From the NCBI RefSeq assembly GCF_009017415.1, contig NC_092406.1:2852001-2916000 (forward strand): a DNA stretch of 64,000 nt, in the 5' to 3' direction. The translations under genes and the position numbers were made by a program. The notes under the pieces are model-generated. The model worked only from the letters and a program-made list of their open reading frames with translations. It did no database searches and was not told where the DNA came from. This DNA comes from Aspergillus flavus. Lineage: Eukaryota > Ascomycota > Eurotiomycetes > Eurotiales > Aspergillaceae. This document shows, piece by piece, positions 47,449 through 58,461 of this stretch. Position 1 is the first letter of the stretch, and every line of letters begins with the position of its first letter.

Positions 47449-48122
47449 AGTCGTGTACCTTCCATTGACGTTCTGACTTATACAAAGACATAGATCTTAA
47501 GCAGCAGAAGGCCCGTGTGATGAGCAGAGATATAGGAGTTTATATACATCCTGGTGGGGAAGGATGTTGAAAGCATGTCGATTCGCATAACAGGAAGGTA
47601 CCTAAACCTTAGCAACAAAGGCAATACCAGGAGCATTCACAGACTATTGAAATGCTATATTTTAGAGCCTCAGCACGCAGCCTATACGAATTTGTCAACT
47701 CCATTGCTCTCGTCAGCATTACTTGAATGCGACGCCACGATTGGCTTGAGTGTCTAGTCCAAGACATGAATCGTTTCCGAATGTACCCATCCAAATTCCA
47801 AGGAATCAGTCATATAAGATGACTTAATGCCAGGATTTCTTGATCTCACAATTCTCTAACCAATAACGGGTGCCTAGGGCTGATGTGAGATCCATGGATG
47901 TGGCTGCGGCGCGACGAACCTATCATTGAATCTCCCCCCCAAAAACCTCGCTTTTAACATGGCAGTTGGAAGCCTCGCTGTTATCTCTGCATGAGTCAAT
48001 GTTCTGCCTCGGCTGACCCTCGTCGTTTATTCAGCAAAATGTAGTAGCTTTGCGAGTTCGCTGTCACATAAACCCTTCGTACCCCGTCTTTCGGAGTTCG
48101 ATCCGTCCTGTTGCCCTCCGTC
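47449..48122. other. Intergenic between MFS gene and nitrilase relic
   Basis: A divergent promoter region for the MFS gene and the nitrilase relic. No gene or repeat recognised. Confidence 0.5.
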
Positions 48123-48359
48123 ATGGCTCCCACCTTCAGGATCGCTGTGATCCAGATCTGCGTCGAGGTAATCCCTGTGGCTGCTGTGTGCCCGTATACA
48201 ATGTCCAATTGGCCAGCCAGTCAGCTCCAGGTTACTCAGACTAATGCATATCAGCCTCTCCGTCCTGCGGAGAACTTTGCAAGAGCTGTAAAATCTGTTC
48301 GGGGCCCCTCCGCCCAAGGGTATCACTCAGAACAGCCTGTTAAGCCAACCCGAACTTAA
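48123..48359 (+). pseudogene. 5' remnant of a nitrilase-family (C-N hydrolase) gene
   Basis: Exon 1 48123-48167 reads MAPTFRIAVIQICVE, the standard start of fungal carbon-nitrogen hydrolases. A canonical intron 48168-48254 (GTAATC.., branch-like CTAAT, ..TCAG) leads to exon 2 starting PLRPAENFARAVKSVR, again the expected continuation of strand 1 and helix 1. The sequence then reads GPSAQGYHSEQP and stops at 48357-48359. The family would continue to LAVLPE with its catalytic Glu. No downstream sequence up to the dihydroorotase gene restores it, and the catalytic Glu, Lys and Cys are all absent. The remaining gene is a 50-residue stump. Either a deletion removed the 3' part or the gene decayed beyond recognition. 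Confidence 0.75.
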
Positions 48360-48929
48360 AAACGTAGCCTATGTACTTCGTATCCAATACCGGTGGATCC
48401 TCGGCTCGTACATGAGGAATAATATGAACCAACGGAGCGTATACATCTGGGATCATCTAGAAACATTTTTCATCAAGTCCTTCGCACACCTTTGGGACCT
48501 GGACATGGCGGTTGTGGAAGGATGAAGAGACACTCGATTCGGATAAACATGGGCCAGCCAAATTGGCATTATAGCTATTCACGTCAAATAAAAGAACAAC
48601 CAAATAGTAACGCCTGATAGATTATGGTGATGACACGAGTCTATCGTCTTAAGACCTTCTCCAGTGTAGTAGTTGTTATTCTGTCAACAGAGAAATACTT
48701 GAGTCGTACATTTATTTATCGGTCCGGTAGTAAGTTTACGAGCCCCACCCAATCAAAGCAAAGCAAAGGCTGCCCCGCGAAAAAAATCATGGCGGGGAAA
48801 AGGGAAAGTAACTTCGACAGCAAAGTACTTGACATCTGGTACGCGACTTCCTCCTCCCACCTTGAGCTGACTCTTCTGACTGGTCATTCTGATTTTTACT
48901 TCTAGAACGACACTTATACGCCTCTCACT
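48360..48929. other. Intergenic, dihydroorotase promoter
   Basis: No gene recognised. It may hold unrecognisable remains of the nitrilase-family gene to its left. The right end is the promoter and leader of the dihydroorotase gene. Confidence 0.5.
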
Positions 48930-50194
48930 ATGCCTCTCTCCAAGCTACAGGGAGTGAAGCTCCCCGCGTCGGCCGACTTCCACGGTGCGTTTACCCCAGT
49001 GTGCTCCACGGTTGCGAGACAATAATTGACCGAGGTGCGGTGCGCAGTACACCTTCGCGATGGTGATATGATGGAGCTTGTTACGCCTACGATCAGACAA
49101 GGTGGTGTGAACACGGTTTTCGTCATGGTAAGGAGTTGATTGATTCCAATGGACCTCGGTCTAGTACATTCGTTACTCATGGGATTGGAACGACAAATTT
49201 AGCCCAACCTGGTGCCGCCAGTGACAACTGTCGACCGCGCGCTCGACTACAAGAAGCGCCTGCAAGCCATTGAACCCAATGTGAACTTCCTCATGTCGTT
49301 GTACCTCCACGAGTCCGTGACCCCGGAGACCATCATCGAAGCCAAGAAGCGCGGCGTCACCGGTGTCAAGAGCTACCCAGCAGGCGTTACCACCAACTCG
49401 TCCTCTGGCGTGGTGGATTACACCCAATTTTACCCGGTCTTTGCAGAGATGGAGCGTCAGGACATGGTTCTGAATCTTCACGGAGAGGTCCCTTCCACTG
49501 GCGATGTAACTGTCTTGTCGGCGGAGGAGCGCTTCCTTCCCACCTTGTTGCAATTGCACGAGCGTTTCCCGAAGCTTCGCATTATTCTGGAGCACTGCAC
49601 TACAGCGGCTGCTGTGGAAGCCGTTAAGAAGTGCGGCCCTACTGTGGCAGCAACGTTGGTCCCCCGGTTACACTTGGCAATGGATATGTGCTGACGGTCA
49701 GGGATAAAAGCATTACCGCCCATCATCTTTCTATCATCATCGACAACTGGGCTGGAGACCCGTTCTGTTTCTGCAAGCCTGTCGCTAAAACGCCTGCGGA
49801 TCGTGACGCTCTCCTGCGGACAGCAGCATCTGGCAACCCCAAATTCTTCTTCGGCTCCGATAGTGCCCCTCACCCCGCAGCCTCCAAGAGGGGCGGAGAC
49901 AAAATCGCGGCGGGAGTCTTCACTCAGCCATACACAACCCAGGTCGTGCTGGACTCCTTCGAGCAGGCCTGCGAAAACGGTATCCTCAAGGAGGAAGACA
50001 TCACCCCTGAGGTGGTTGAAGGCTTCATGAGCAAGTTCGGTCGCCAATTTTATGGCATTGGTGAGGAACAGAAGGAGTTTATTACCCTCGAGAAGAAAGA
50101 CGAAAAGATCGTAAACCTCTTGCAGTCGGACAAAGTGGACGTGGTCCCATTCAGACGGGACCAGCAGACATGGAGCGTGTCCTGGTCTTCATAA
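48930..50194 (+). CDS. pyrD: Dihydroorotase (pyrimidine biosynthesis)
   Basis: Cyclises carbamoyl-aspartate to dihydroorotate, the third step of UMP synthesis; cytosolic zinc enzyme. Exons 48930-48984, 49048-49127, 49203-49654 and 49711-50194 give 356 residues, the usual size for the monofunctional type-II (E. coli PyrC / yeast URA4) class. The metal ligands are visible: DFHVHLRDGD (His18, His20; split by intron 1), the carbamylated Lys101 in GVTGVKSYPAG, LNLHGE, RIILEHCTT, and the catalytic Asp in FFGSDSAPHP. The third intron uses the unusual donor GTTGGT, but the join VAATITAHHL restores a conserved segment. Eurotiales also have the multifunctional enzyme with an inactive DHOase region, so this separate gene is expected. 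The symbol follows A. nidulans usage as I remember it. Confidence 0.95.
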
Positions 50195-50282
50195 GCCCAT
50201 ATTGACCTTATGCCAAAATAGATTGCTACCACGATAGCCAATGGCGCATGACCATGCCATTGATTTCCATCCATCGTCATTC

Positions 50283-51454
50283 TTATTCTGACATTTTGTC
50301 ACCTTGCGTAAGCAGTCCTGTGACCGCCTCGAGCGCCTGCGCTTCGGAAATATCGATCTTTCGTCCGGCGACAACAGGATTGCCGTCACTGCCCACCCCA
50401 AGCTGGCCAGTTCGTTCGAGATGCAGGCGGATTCTACTCTCGATGTATTCCTTTCTCTGGTCACGTTTAGAATCTGCTTCCGTGGCTTCTGCTGATTTAG
50501 GCAGAGTAGCTAGCTTGGGCCGGAGCTGCTTCAGTAACCCTTGCAGGGCAGGCAGTTGAGATAATATAAAAGTTGTATTCGTGGTAAGCGGTGTGTGTTT
50601 GGTATTTGATCCAACAGCAGCGCCAACTCGTAGTTGCTTGGCCGCCGGACTCTCCGTCAGGAACGACAGGTCCAAGTCTTTGTTCGTAGGAAGTGCAGAC
50701 GTCTCGGAGCCACCCCCCTGTTTCGCACTTGTCGCGCCGTCGGCGCCTTTAACGGCAGATAAGATCGATCGCAGCTGTGAGATGACCGCATCGTTACGAG
50801 CGGTCTCTTGTTTCAATGCTCGGTTCAATTTCTTGGTTTCTTGTAGTTTTTTGCGCAGAGCAACGATCGTGTCCGGGGTAGGTGCATCGGGGGACGGGTT
50901 CAGATCCAGGCCCTAAAGAAGGTACATTGTCAGTTTGTACATAGAGCCAGGTCACCCAAGCACATAGCGCACCTCATAATGCTTCAACCGAATCCATCCT
51001 AGCAAGTCATCGTCCACTCGAAAGGAGTTTCGCAGGACAATAATCTCGAACTTATCGAACGCCTTGTCGACGGTCGCCTCCAGGAGGGTTTCAAGTTTGT
51101 GTAGTCCATCTTCTATCTCCAGCCTCGCCTCAGGGTAAACAACGTTCCCATCCTCGTCAGTGTCCGGGATGGTCGAACCGTTGGTAGCATGCGAGAAGCC
51201 CAAACGTTCAGGAGGGGTGGAGAGTAAACCGGCTTCGAGACTCGAGATAGCTTGATAGATCAGGTTGTTGATCGAGTTGATCACGTCATCTACAAGGGAC
51301 TGCGATCAGTGTATTAGCTTTGGTTACCTCAAGAAAAAGTGGCATATGAGGGGCAAGGGAGGCGCATGTCTCAGACAAAGTGTTTATCAGAAATACTGAC
51401 CAGCGGAGTGTAGCTGAAATGCTCTGTGAGCAGAGATTTTGTCGCGTCGTCCAT
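50283..51454 (-). CDS. mis12: Kinetochore protein Mis12/Mtw1 (MIND complex)
   Basis: Mis12/Mtw1 links the inner centromere (CENP-C) to the outer KMN network at kinetochores. Exon 1 51454-51401, exon 2 51299-50973 and exon 3 50912-50283 encode 336 residues. The N-terminus KSLLTEHFSYTPLSLVDDVINSINNLIY is the diagnostic Mis12 head, with the S-L-V-D-D stretch created by the first splice. It is followed by ISSLEAGLLS and a coiled-coil segment (residues ~75-125) ending GWIRLKHYE. The C-terminal half is a long coiled coil (RKKLQETKKLNRALKQETAR) followed by a less conserved tail. Intron 1 uses a GTCAGT donor, intron 2 GTGCGC. The gene is convergent with the dihydroorotase gene; the stop codons are 88 bp apart. 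Confidence 0.9.
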
Positions 51455-52656
51455 CTTAATGAGATCCTTAGACTAGAATCATGCTTTGTCTAAGCGAATG
51501 AAAGGTGTAGGTGGGGGAGTCCTCTTCATGAGGGTCGCGTTGCGCGGGTTGATTTGATCACTTCTCTTAAGGTCCTCAGCACGCGAACCATTTATTTGCC
51601 AAGACCGTAACATTGTTTTTCAGTCACCCTTCAATTCAATCAATCATTCCTCAAGGGTCATGAAAGAGCACTTCAACAATTTTAAGTCCGACTATCATGC
51701 TGTAATATCGGACAGAGTACTTGTACATTACAATTTTCCCAATATAAACCCTTTCTCATTCATTGTTTCCGTCTTCTTCCCGTATATCAAAGCACATTCA
51801 ATTACATCTCCACCAAGTGATTTCAACAGCTATGGTCAAGTCAATTAATGCTTGCAACCTCCGTGGACTAATTGGTATCCCGGAATACTATATAGTGCAG
51901 AAGGAGAACTAATATAATAAACTGTGTATTCATACTAATCAAATCATGACGCATACGCTAATTGGTCTGACAATGAACAACAGCCTCCAGTCACTGCTGC
52001 GAGAACGAGGCCTCCCTCTTCCTCAGACTATGAAGAATATAAGCTTCCGGAGTCTTGTCAGATGTGATACATTTATCTCTATATTGTGGACGCGTTTTTC
52101 GTGAGCTGGTCCGTGAGATTGCACTGGAGGCTCGCCTTGGTTCGTGGAAGAAAGACTCCATCAATAAGGAGTTGAATCCTCAGCATCGCATACTTCATAT
52201 TAGATGCGAATGATAAGGCTTGGGGCAAAGGTATCTGGCATACTATCTTTCAGTGGCGCTTCTACCTTCAGATATCTACCGTTCTTAGTTTATTTTTTAA
52301 TGGTATGGAACCACTGCCTTGAACCCACAGAGACTGGTAGTATCACTAATTTCCATAGTATCCTGTAGTTACAGCTAATATGCTCACTGGGGAAGTACAC
52401 TCCTCCCACATGGAAGGTAGTGCCTTCCTCTTGCAGTTAAGAGGCCCAACTCTCGACGATGTCAACCAGGGAAGGAGAAGGGAAGAGCCGAACGACTCTT
52501 GCAATGCTCTGTATTTTACTTTCATCCTCGTTTTTCGTCAGCTTTGATCTACTTTCAACAACTCGCGTGAGGCTCTCTAGCTACACGGCACTTAACTATA
52601 GCTAAAGAATCGTCGCCCTAATCGTTAGCTGACACTTCTCCAACAAGATAAAAAGG
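51455..52656. other. Intergenic between mis12 and the MIF-domain gene
   Basis: A divergent promoter region of 1.2 kb, A/T-rich at 51600-52000. No gene or repeat element recognised. Confidence 0.6.
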
Positions 52657-53787
52657 ATGGTCTCAGCACATCAAATACTGGACTTATCTCTCCTGAGACG
52701 ACGACATGACCCTTCGGCCACGTCCTCCGCGAGCCTTTCATCAACAGTTCCCACTCTTGAATCACCCGTGTCATTCCAGGCCTTGGCAGTCAGAGCCGTC
52801 TCCGAGACGGCGATGGCGCAGCGAAACAAGCTCGATAGACCGCCCGCTAGGCCATCCATGTTCATTGAGGAGACAGATGATGATGATTCGATGGCTCAAA
52901 AATCGACTTGTGGCACACCTGCAGACCCGAAGTCTGTCGACGTGATACGTAAAAGTGTTGAGGACGAACCAATGCATCGGACAAAGAGCCAGTACTTTGA
53001 CGATTTTTTCAGCACACGCGGGCGAGAGCTATCATCCAGGGATCGCCTGAGGTATAAATCAGCTATGGTGGCTGAGCTTAAACTAAGCAAGACGGTAAGG
53101 ATGTGCTAGCATTCCATTCAGATCTCGAGAGCCTCTAGGAACTAATAGTAGGTCCAGGTTAGAGACAACGAAGTCCTTGCTTCGGCGATCTCGTCTCGCT
53201 TAGCGCGTATCTATGAGAAAGACGAATCGTCTATGATGGTCATCATACAGCAGGGTGTGTGTATTCGCTTTGGTATCTCGAAGGACCCAGCATATTTGTT
53301 GAAGGTCTACGCACTCCCATGCCTCATAGCCTCTATCACCAACCTTCGCTGCACCACTATGATCCAGTCAGCTCTGAGGGATCTTCTGCAGATTGAACCC
53401 AACCGCGGCGTAGTCCTTTATCTTCCAGTTCCTGAAGAGAACTTTGCGACAAATGGTGTAACTTACATGGGCGAGATCGCACGCTATGAGCGCCGGACCG
53501 ATGACGATGACCCGGGTATCCTTCGAAATATCTCACGGGGCTTGAGTAGAAGGCTGAAATCAAGCAGCACTCAGAGCGCGCCTCGTTCTGAGGCAACAAC
53601 CTCTTCATGGGACCCTGAGACCGATGCTCAAATGTCAATATCCGCGAAAGGAAATGATTCTTTCCACAGCGAGGGCTCTCGAGAAGTAGAAGCATCAGGC
53701 CAAGGCAACACTAGAGGATCCAAGAGTCTGCGACACTTCCTTTCCCGTCGTGCGCAAAATCCTACTGAAGCAGATGACAAGCGGTAA
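52657..53787 (+). CDS. MIF-domain (tautomerase superfamily) protein
   Basis: Contains a macrophage-migration-inhibitory-factor-like domain, found in a conserved group of fungal proteins. Exons 52657-53094 and 53152-53787 join at AELKLSKT/VQVRDNEVL over a 57-nt GTAAGG..TAG intron, giving 357 residues. The MIF-like part (about residues 145-270) includes SSMMVIIQQGVCIRFGISKD, then AYLLKVYALPCLIASITNLR, and a FATNGVTYMGEIARYERR end, matching the second beta-alpha-beta half of MIF. Here the domain is preceded by about 140 mostly disordered residues with a FFSTRGRELSSRDRL segment. The free N-terminal Pro1 that catalyses tautomerisation in MIF is therefore absent from its usual place. The Ser-rich C-terminal tail (residues ~275-357) is also extra. 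The role is unknown; it is probably not a classical tautomerase. Confidence 0.82.
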
Positions 53788-54174
53788 TGATAGGCCTTTC
53801 TCCCTTCTTTTCTGTATTAGTTTTTATCGTGTGATTTGTTGTATGGCATAGCACAGTTTGTCTTTTCATTAATTGGCCCAGCTGGCTTAGGAACATTGAG
53901 AAGCCATTAGCAGGTATTGGCTGTAGTTGATTGTGTACACCGACATCAGTTCAGGATATCTTTTAGCATGCTATGAGGCAATTGCTCTATTGTGTTTAAC
54001 ATCATCCGTACTTCCCGAACTACCACTCCGTAATCATCGACAAATACGAGCCGCGTAATGCAACTTCCTCTCGTGACTTACTTGTTGTTCATCTCAATGC
54101 TTGGAAGTCTCTTTATACTCGAGAGTCCCAACACAACAAGCCGCTAGTGAAGGAAATCGAAAGATACTCTCACC
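53788..54174. other. Intergenic between MIF and macro-domain genes
   Basis: A spacer with the MIF gene 3' end and the macro-domain gene promoter. No feature recognised. Confidence 0.55.
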
Positions 54175-54890
54175 ATGGCTTCCAAGGCAACCCAAGGCAG
54201 CATAAAAGAAATCCAAGGCGATCTCTTCGACGCGCCAGACGGGGCAGCCTTGATTCGTACGTGGCCTAAATAATCAAGATGTCCTTACAACTAACTTGAC
54301 TATTTCAGACGCATGTAACTGTATCGGATCCTGGGGTGGTGGGATAGCAAAAGCCTTCAAGCAGAAGGTACTATATCACCCAACTCCAGCCTATCCAACT
54401 CACCCACAACCATTAACAAACACAGTACCCAGCCGCATACAACATCTACCACTCCCATTGCCAAAAATACAAATTCAGCCCAGAGTACCTAGTAACTTCA
54501 GATCCACCAAACCAGCCAAACAATGCCCAATCATCTACCAGAAACAAAGAAATTCAACTACCAGAAGGCACAGCTCTGATCATCCCGCCTCAGGAAAAAG
54601 ACTACAAGGACAAAGACAAGAAACACTGGATCATCTGCTTGTTCACGTCACGTAATTATGGGAAGAGGGTCAGTCCGCCTGATGTCATTATTCGGAATAC
54701 TGAGCTTGCTGTCGCGGACATGGTGAGGCAGATTCATAGACTTCGGGCTGAAGAGTCGGGGATTGGGGAGCTTTGGTCGTGTCGGTTTAATTCGGGACTG
54801 TTTGGTGTTGAGTGGGTGCTCTCGAAGAGGGTTTTGGAAGAGTCGGGGTTGGATTTTGTTGTTGTGAGACCTGTGGATGAGGATGAGTGA
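54175..54890 (+). CDS. Macro-domain ADP-ribose-1''-phosphate phosphatase (Poa1-like)
   Basis: Poa1-type enzymes dephosphorylate ADP-ribose 1''-phosphate, a by-product of tRNA splicing; others remove ADP-ribose from proteins. Exons 54175-54256, 54309-54367 and 54426-54890 encode 201 residues. The macro signature is HACNCIGSWGGGIAKAFK (built across intron 1: Asn and the G-GGGIA phosphate loop). It is preceded by IKEIQGDLFDAPDGAALI. The segment YPAAYNIYHSHCQKY after intron 2 and the later HWIICLFTSRNYGKR strand are typical. The C-terminal sequence includes FNSGLFGVEW and LDFVVVRP, the usual last helix and strand. Intron 2 keeps frame at FKQK/YPAAYN. No targeting sequence is seen; cytosolic or nuclear. 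Confidence 0.92.
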
Positions 54891-55213
54891 TTCTTTCTTT
54901 GGGTGGTATCTTTCTGGTGTTTCAAACGGTGTCTGCATGGATATGATGAACAACATATGCGGTTTATTTTACTCCGCATGCACTACGAAAAAGCCAATGT
55001 CATATGCATTACTCTTAGTAAATGATAATTCAGAATTACCATTGACTATAATGAATATTACCCATTTCACAAAACATCTATAGAGATCAATAGATCACCT
55101 GACTTCGCGTCACGCAGCGCGTCATCGCATCCAGAAATCGCATCGATAACAAACTCCACCACCAACCTCAAAAGAAAAGAACAAGCATAACATAACCATC
55201 ACAAACCCCCACC
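54891..55213. other. Intergenic between the macro-domain and CENP-X genes
   Basis: A 323-bp spacer with an A-rich leader just before the CENP-X start codon. Nothing else recognised. Confidence 0.55.
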
Positions 55214-55906
55214 ATGCCCCCAGAACGCCAACCCGCCCAAAAAAGAAGACAACTTCCCTTCAAACCTCCCAGTCGACAATCCTCAGTCACAGCCGGCCCC
55301 TCAACATCCGCATCCGCGAAACCAAAACCCCAGACAAAATCCAAAATCAAAGTCCCCGCAAAAAAACCCACCACTAACGCAAAAGCCTCATCATCCAAGA
55401 TCTCTCGACCCTCTACAAGCTCTACCCGCACCGAGACCGAGGCCTCGGAATCCCCCGCCGCAGCCTCAAACTCGGATTCCGAAGCTAGCTCCGGCTCCAG
55501 TCGCTCGAGCTCTCCCTCTGAAGAGCCGGACTATATCCTTGCGGAGATCATTCATGCGGATGCTGAGGAGAATGATATTCTCTCGAGTGAGCCGGCTATT
55601 CCGCCGAAGTTGCTGACGAAGCTTGTTCATCATCATTTTAAGGGTCAGAAGACTAAGATCGCGAAGGATGCTAATGAGGTTGTGGCGAAGTATGTGGATG
55701 TTTTTGTGAGGGAGGCGTTGGCGAGGGCTGCGTTTGAGAGGGCGGAGGGGGGGAAGGGGGTGGAGAGGGGGGTTGGGGATGGGTTTCTTGAGGTTTGTTC
55801 TTCTTCTTTTTTCTCTTTCGGTTGCTGGGGAGGGTGTTGCTGACTGCGGTGGCTTTAGGTCGAGGATCTGGAGAAGATGGCACCACAGCTTGTTTTAGAT
55901 TTTTAG
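55214..55906 (+). CDS. mhf2: CENP-S-associating centromere protein X (MHF2)
   Basis: CENP-X/MHF2 is a histone-fold protein that pairs with CENP-S/MHF1, acting at kinetochores and with the FANCM/Fml1 helicase in DNA repair. Exons 55214-55792 and 55859-55906 join over a 66-nt intron (GTTTGT..TTTAG), giving 208 residues. The last ~85 residues hold the histone fold: AIPPKLLTKLVHHHFKGQKT, then NEVVAKYVDVFVREALARAA, and after the intron VEDLEKMAPQLVLDF, the family's characteristic end. The N-terminal ~110 residues are basic, Ser/Pro-rich and disordered, an extension common in filamentous fungi. Without the intron the closing helix is lost. The ATG at 55214 follows a short A/C-rich leader. Confidence 0.92.
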
Positions 55907-56160
55907 GTGGTTGGTTCTAGTTCATCTATGGGTTTGGAGTTTGGGGATTGAGGGTTTTAGTTTTATTGTTAGATACCATGATGTTATGGATTGATATTTG
56001 GATTCGCAGTGCTGTGCATAATGGTCTAATTCTATATACCGTGAGATGTCGTGGGTATTATGTCTCTTGTGGTGGGTAGGTGGGTTGTCTATAGTTTATG
56101 CGTTCCTATTGAATAGAATGCTGTGTCGAGATGGTTCAAGATAACAAATGTCGTAATATC

Positions 56161-57825
56161 TTAACCGCTTACCAAAGCGTCCGGTGTTGTAGCCGTGTTA
56201 CTTGGGGTTTCAGAAGCAGAGGCCACTGCAGCCGGAGTGTCAGCTTTATCCGCAGGTACCTCAGATTTAGTCTTGTCTTGCTTCGTGTTGGGCTTTTTCC
56301 CTTTCTCCGTGAGGGCACCATTCTCTAGGGCTTCTTCGGGCAATGGCCGGATGTGTGGTTGGCAGACCCACCAAGGCCGGCCGTATTCAGCAATCGTCGC
56401 CTTGGAGCCCGTTAGCTCTTGGTTCGGGGATGTCTCAAAGCGCTCCGGGAATTGCTCATATTCCTTGAGGCCCTCTTTGATTGCTCGCTCAGTAAGGGCA
56501 AGAGCATGCTCGAAGGCAGCCATGTCGCCCGGCCTTGACCGTGCAAGTGCATCCCGAACGTCTGTATGTTTTGCCACCATTGGACGCAGAAGCTGGAACA
56601 AATGTCCCTGCATGACCCCAAGACTGGGGGACAGAGGTCTCTTCGTCTTGTCGCGTTTCTGCTTCTTCTTTGGTGGCCCTTCCTCCTCAGCTTCCTCGGC
56701 AGTGGGTTTTATGAATTGTTCCGGCTCCTCGGGATCTGACGGGAGGTAGAGAGGCTTCCTCTCTGGAACGGGTTGTTCAAGGACATATTTATAGATAATA
56801 TCGAGATAGCGGCGGAAGACAGCGTCGATCCGGTATCCGCCCTTTCCATCCCGGCCACGCCAGTATTCCCTTCCTTCACTTCCCACTGGAGGAGGTTTGC
56901 TAAATACGGATGGGTCCGACAAGTTTCCTTCAGCGCTCATCACGCCATCAGCACCTGTCTCTTCCAAGCAGCGTTCCAGATCGTCATAGTTCAGGATGTT
57001 GCCATTGGCGAAAATAACGGTCTCCGGGGGCAAATTGTCACGAAGATACCGAATGTAACTCCAATCCGCCACGCCTGTGTTATGACCCTTTTGCTCTCTC
57101 GTGCGTCCATGGAGGGTAATTATGCTCGCCCCGGCGGATAGTATCATCTTTGCGTACTCTAATGTCTTCTCTTTCGTCTCCTGTATACGGAACTTCGCAG
57201 TGACGGGAACATCCAGTTCGGTGTGTAGTTTATTGATCAGTTTATAAATCAAGTCCCAATCCTCCTGGAGGAAGGCACCGTAATGGCCTCTTCTCGCGAT
57301 TCCTTGGGGACACCCAAGGTTCAAGTCCACAGCGTCGCAGTATGGCGCTACATGACGCGCAGCTTCCAAAAAGTCATCCGGGTTATTCGCGCAAAACTGT
57401 ACAAACAGAGGCCGGTCTATCGCGGGGTTTCCGTCTAAGTATGGGGTATCATCGCCTTTGATAGCAGCGCGAGTGGGGTGAAAATGTTGCAAGCGCATTT
57501 GTAACTGTTCACGGAACAAACGCGCATGGTACATCGGCGAGTATGCAAGCATCGGCTTGGGATCGTCAGGTGGCATGAACGACCGAGTGAGCATGCGCCA
57601 GGCCTAGAATCAGCCGTCAGATCGGAGTAATAGGTAACCGAAAGTGGGAGATAATACAAATTCAGACCGATCCACCATTGGTGCTACGATGTACTTTGGA
57701 CTTCCTATACTCTTGTAAAATTCCCGCCCTAACAGCTTCGTCTTCGGTGTTGTGTTGGCATTGGCGGGCGCATTTTGCGCTTCGCCGTTGCTTTGCGACA
57801 CGGATTGTGTCTCGGGGATTGTCAT
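56161..57825 (-). CDS. dus1: tRNA-dihydrouridine synthase Dus1
   Basis: A flavin enzyme that reduces U16/U17 in the tRNA D-loop, using NADPH. Exon 1 57825-57658 and exon 2 57603-56161 give 536 residues. The join VDRSEF/AWRMLTRSF restores the family's N-terminal P-M-V-D...A-W-R motif. The catalytic Cys is in DLNLGCPQGIARRGHYGAFL, and ITLHGRTREQKGHNTGVADW plus VIFANGNILNYDDL are the TIM-barrel FMN and phosphate loops. A helical domain follows; the C-terminal ~60 residues are Thr/Ala/Lys-rich and disordered. In-frame codons continue upstream to 58020 and include another ATG. I chose 57825 because it gives the usual Dus1 start and the upstream codons are not family-like. It is divergent from the WRAP73 gene. 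Confidence 0.93.
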
Positions 57826-58461
57826 TTTGATGAGACTTGAGCGTTGTGCTATGGGAAGTTGTCGCCCCAGCCACGGGGCAAGAAAGCGCAAGAACCCTAT
57901 GATTGTTAATTGAGAGAAAATGAGCGACAGTGAGAGTGTTATCAGCTTGAAATTATTCCCCGGATTATTCGCATTGCGGGCAACTTTTTTTCGATGGCGA
58001 TTTACCTCGGACCGGAGCAACTTTGGTCCGTTTATCTTATCCAGCAGAAGAAAGATGCAATATCAAACTTGGGCGTAACACACAACCGGCAGGTCGGAGT
58101 TTCCATATAGCGATTGTTGATCTGAGTGGAGTATTCAATATCAGAGATGATATTCTTCGGTCCAGATTCACCACTCATGTCCAGATAAAATTCTTTTGTA
58201 GCTCATTGAGATGTTGATTATGTAACTATAGAAAAGTCTTGGCGTCCGTAAGTAGAAATTACTAGTGTATCATGCCCAATGAATGGAGACCCTACAAGAC
58301 TGCAAATCTCTAGGAATACTTTCCCTGGAACTAGCACGATCATGTGCACAGTTAGATATAATGCACACTGTTAGAAACACTGGTACTGTCGACCATTTCC
58401 ACAGCTGTCTCAACGGTTGAATCACTGAACTACTAGTGCCGCGTCCAAGACAAGAGCAAAA
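57826..58461. other. Divergent promoter of dus1 and WRAP73-like gene
   Basis: A 636-bp spacer between head-to-head genes. No gene recognised; the inner part is A/T-rich. Confidence 0.6.
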
